NCBI GenBank assembly: GCA_938075305.1 | Contig: CALJGV010000005.1 | Span: 103,390-167,389 of the forward strand | Source: an uncultured bacterium | GTDB taxonomy: Bacteria > Planctomycetota > UBA1135 > GCA-002686595 | Direction: 5' to 3' | Length of the DNA stretch: 64,000 nt | In this document: piece by piece, positions 61,840 to 64,000 of the stretch | Numbering within the stretch: position 1 is the first letter of the stretch | Layout: the number at the start of each line of letters is the position of its first letter | Notes under the pieces: generated by a model | What the model saw: the letters and a program-made list of their open reading frames with translations, nothing else | Told to the model about the DNA's origin: nothing | Databases searched by the model: none | Program-made: the position numbers and the translations under genes

Positions 61840-62710
61840 CCGTCCGGTTGCCGTCGTCGAGGATCGGGTTGATCTCGGTCAGCTCCAGGCTCACCAGCTT
61901 GCCCGAGGTGGCGGCCATCTCCATGACCGTGTGAGCCTCGCGGTAGGTGATCCCGCCGGCGACCGGCGTCCCCACCCCGGGGCAGACGCTGGGGTCGGTG
62001 CCGTCGACGTCGAAGGAGAGGTGGAAGCCCGCGGTGCCGTCCGTGGCGTGGGCGATGGCCTGCTCCATGACGGCCCGGATCCCTTGTTCGTCGATCTCCC
62101 GCATGGTGAAGCAGGCGACGCCGCTCTCACGCACCGCAGCCGCCTCGTCCCGGTCCACGTCGCGGATGCCGACCATGGCCACACGGGCAGGCCGGACCAT
62201 GGGCACGGTCGCGCCAAGCTGGGTGAGGACGTCCGGCCCGGACCCCAGGATCGACGCCAGCGGCATCCCGTGGACGTTGCCGGACTCCGAGGTCTCGGGG
62301 GTATTCATGTCCGCGTGGGCGTCGAACCAGATCACGCCGATCTCCTCTGCCGTCGCCTGGTAGTGGCGCGTGACGCCCGCCACGGTGCCCACCGCGATCG
62401 AGTGGTCGCCGCCGACGACGAGGGGGAAGTGCCCCTCTCCCAGAGTCTCCTGGACCGAGTCCGCCAGCGCCGCGCAGGACTCGGCGATGGGCTCGAGGTA
62501 CTTCGCCGACGGGTCGGACGGCGCCTCGCCGCGGGGGTCCCAAACGGCGATGTTCCCTCGATCGATGAAGCGCGAGCCGAGCCGCTCGATGCCGGCCTCG
62601 ATGCCGGCGATGCGCAGGGCGCTGGGTCCCATGTCCACTCCGCGGCGGTTCCCGCCGAGGTCCATGGGCACACCGATCAACGCGACGGATTCGGGGGGCA
62701 TCGAGGTCAT
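61787..62710 (-). CDS. rocF: arginase
   Basis: 307 residues. The dinuclear manganese site is complete: H103 in GGDHSIA, D130/H132/D134 in WFDAHADMNTP and D234/D236 in SFDVDGTDP. E279 in ELTEINP completes the active site. The N-terminal LIGVPMDLGGNRRGVDMGPS is typical of arginase rather than agmatinase. It hydrolyses arginine to ornithine and urea. It lies 43 nt after the HEAT-repeat gene on the same strand. Confidence 0.92.
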   Translation of the reverse strand: MTSMPPESVALIGVPMDLGGNRRGVDMGPSALRIAGIEAGIERLGSRFIDRGNIAVWDPRGEAPSDPSAKYLEPIAESCAALADSVQETLGEGHFPLVVGGDHSIAVGTVAGVTRHYQATAEEIGVIWFDAHADMNTPETSESGNVHGMPLASILGSGPDVLTQLGATVPMVRPARVAMVGIRDVDRDEAAAVRESGVACFTMREIDEQGIRAVMEQAIAHATDGTAGFHLSFDVDGTDPSVCPGVGTPVAGGITYREAHTVMEMAATSGKLVSLELTEINPILDDGNRTAIAAREFALSALGKSVL

Positions 62711-62753
62711 CGTTCCAGGGCCCGTCGGGGCGGGGGTCAGTGGAGGGTCCGGG

Positions 62754-64000
62754 CTAGCGTGTGCGCGTCGCGAGGGCGCCGAGGATCGCCCCCTGGAGGG
62801 CGGGGAGGTCTGCGCCCGCGGTGGAGTTCAGGCGCTTGCGCAGCGCCTCCACGGCGGGCAGGCCCCCCCACTCCCCGATCGCGTAGCCGAGGCGGCGGAC
62901 GTCCTGCTCCGTGGCCTCGACCGGCGGGTTGGCCGCCCAGGAGATCAGGGTCCGCTGTCCATAGGTGGCGCTCACCACGCCTGCCGCGAGTACCGACAGG
63001 TTCCAGGGGAGCTCCCAGACCGCTCGCTGGAGCAGTGGCTCCACGGAGCGGTGCCCTGACCTCGCTAGCCCCGAGGCGAGCTCGAGGTTGATCTCGGCCG
63101 CACCCTCCCGGGGGAAGAGCCGCGCGAGGACGCGGAGGTCCCTGGCCCCCGGACGCGCCGCGAGGGCCCGGGCCCCGATGATGGCCTCGGAGGACCTCGG
63201 GTTCATCCCGGGCAACTCCCGCCGGATCACCTTCGTATCGACCGGCGCGCGGGAGTAGAGGAGCAGGATCGAGTCCACAGCCGCTCGGTCGGTCTTCTCG
63301 AGCCGCGGCGCCGTGTCCTGGAGGAACTCGATGATGTCCGTGTCTGGCGCGGCACGCTCGAGAGCCTCGAACAGCCAGGACGTCATCAAGGGCTCCCGAT
63401 CCTCGGGGGGGATGGAGAAGATCCGTCCCGCTCGGATCGTCCCCGCCGCGTTGCCCATGCGTATCAGGGAGGCGATGGCGTTGGCGCGGACCCAGGGGTT
63501 GGGGTCGTTGGCCACATCCATCAGACGGGGCCCGTAGTCCGGATTACCGGCGGCTCCGATCGCGGAGGCCGCAAGGGCTCGGACGCCGGCCTTCTCGTTG
63601 TTGATGGAGCTCTCCACCAGGTCGCCGAACTGCCCCTCGGAGCTCTGAAGCAGAGCGACGGCGCCTGCCTGGACCACGGGCTCGGGGTGGGATGCAGCGA
63701 GGCGGAGCGTGCGCGGGAACAGGTACGCGAGCTCCTTCTCGAGGATTGTGAGCATCAGCCACTTCCACTCCTTCAGGTCCGAAGGGCGCCAGACGCCGGC
63801 GTCGATCATCGCCTCCATGACGACGGGCATCCGCTGCGTGCAGACCCGGACCCGCGGCACGCCCTCGCCGTCGATGAGAGCCTCGAGCAGGTGGTCCTTG
63901 GCGTTGTCGAGCTTGAGGTCGAGGACGAGCTGGAGGACGAGGGCCTGCAGGAACACCGGGTCGTCACGGAGTTCGTTCAGGAGCGTCGAGGCCCAGACCG
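62754..64000 (-). CDS. HEAT-repeat protein, 5' end beyond the window
   Basis: The frame is open to the right edge (about 415 codons visible); the GTG at 63956 is not the true start because coding sequence continues upstream (ELRDDP then VFLQALVL). Tandem helical pairs typical of HEAT repeats are seen: AVALLQSSEGQFGDLVESSI, VRALAASAIGAAGNPDYGP, WVRANAIASLIRMGN and SSEAIIGARALAARPG. No other domain is visible. HEAT-repeat scaffolds bind other proteins. It is the upstream neighbour of arginase. Confidence 0.75.
   Translation of the reverse strand, partial: VWASTLLNELRDDPVFLQALVLQLVLDLKLDNAKDHLLEALIDGEGVPRVRVCTQRMPVVMEAMIDAGVWRPSDLKEWKWLMLTILEKELAYLFPRTLRLAASHPEPVVQAGAVALLQSSEGQFGDLVESSINNEKAGVRALAASAIGAAGNPDYGPRLMDVANDPNPWVRANAIASLIRMGNAAGTIRAGRIFSIPPEDREPLMTSWLFEALERAAPDTDIIEFLQDTAPRLEKTDRAAVDSILLLYSRAPVDTKVIRRELPGMNPRSSEAIIGARALAARPGARDLRVLARLFPREGAAEINLELASGLARSGHRSVEPLLQRAVWELPWNLSVLAAGVVSATYGQRTLISWAANPPVEATEQDVRRLGYAIGEWGGLPAVEALRKRLNSTAGADLPALQGAILGALATRTR

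Overview
The window looks like a chromosomal segment of a very GC-rich bacterium, most probably a member of the Planctomycetota. The evidence is the protein repertoire rather than a marker gene: two secreted sulfatases, an FG-GAP/ASPIC-UnbV protein, a secreted gluzincin metalloprotease fused to LamG- and thioredoxin-like parts, a nucleoside-permease-type MFS carrier beside a TIM-barrel epimerase and a Gfo/Idh/MocA oxidoreductase, a GldA/F/G-like ABC cluster with a DUF4340 protein, McsB, and three secreted proteins that end in a cysteine-poor beta-rich C-terminal module I associate with planctomycete genomes. Start codons are often GTG or TTG, Shine-Dalgarno sequences are mostly weak or absent, and no phage, insertion sequence, CRISPR array or rRNA is visible.

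Layout. 1-410: the first codons of purD (minus strand) and two tRNA genes (Pro-UGG, Arg-UCU). 437-4125: minus-strand M14 carboxypeptidase, a coiled-coil membrane protein and a PilZ protein. 4383-9281: the ABC/GldG/DUF4340 operon, closed by a strong hairpin. 9370-16333: a MATE/ANKH-like carrier, an NTF2-fold lipoprotein, an FG-GAP/ASPIC/TPR protein and malic enzyme. 16370-26409: secreted sulfatase and LamG proteins, a carboxypeptidase-regulatory-repeat protein, a 1,234-residue metalloprotease fusion and a DUF962 protein. 26426-31508: carbohydrate-type catabolic genes. 31635-37401: short translationally coupled groups (glycosyltransferase; cytochrome b562-like plus VOC; zinc-ribbon protein, ThiF/MoeB and MobA-like enzyme), an HDOD protein and tRNA-His. 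37551-46355: DUF4388 protein, sulfatase, SGNH hydrolase, asnS. 46473-51909: NhaC-type antiporter, LPG-synthase-like membrane protein, BatA/vWA and DUF58 proteins. 51929-54309: a divergent partner-switching pair (GAF-SpoIIE phosphatase and STAS protein). 54371-64000: glycosyltransferase, degenerate HAD protein, FecR-like secreted protein, mcsB, SLC13 transporter, arginase and a truncated HEAT-repeat gene.

How it works together. Several envelope-facing functions recur: export, secreted hydrolysis and uptake of sugars or sulfated glycans (the substrates are inference). Signalling is represented by PilZ, HDOD, DUF4388 and STAS/SpoIIE proteins. Two genome-scale habits stand out on reading. First, at least seven transcription units carry a TANNNT -10-like hexamer only 6-8 nt before the start codon, which predicts leaderless mRNAs. 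Second, genes inside operons are very often fused by 4-nt NTGA overlaps with a non-ATG start. I did not find a clearly new multi-gene defence or biosynthetic system; the best candidates for undescribed biology are the shared C-terminal module, the divergent STAS/SpoIIE pair, the degenerate HAD protein and the metalloprotease fusion.
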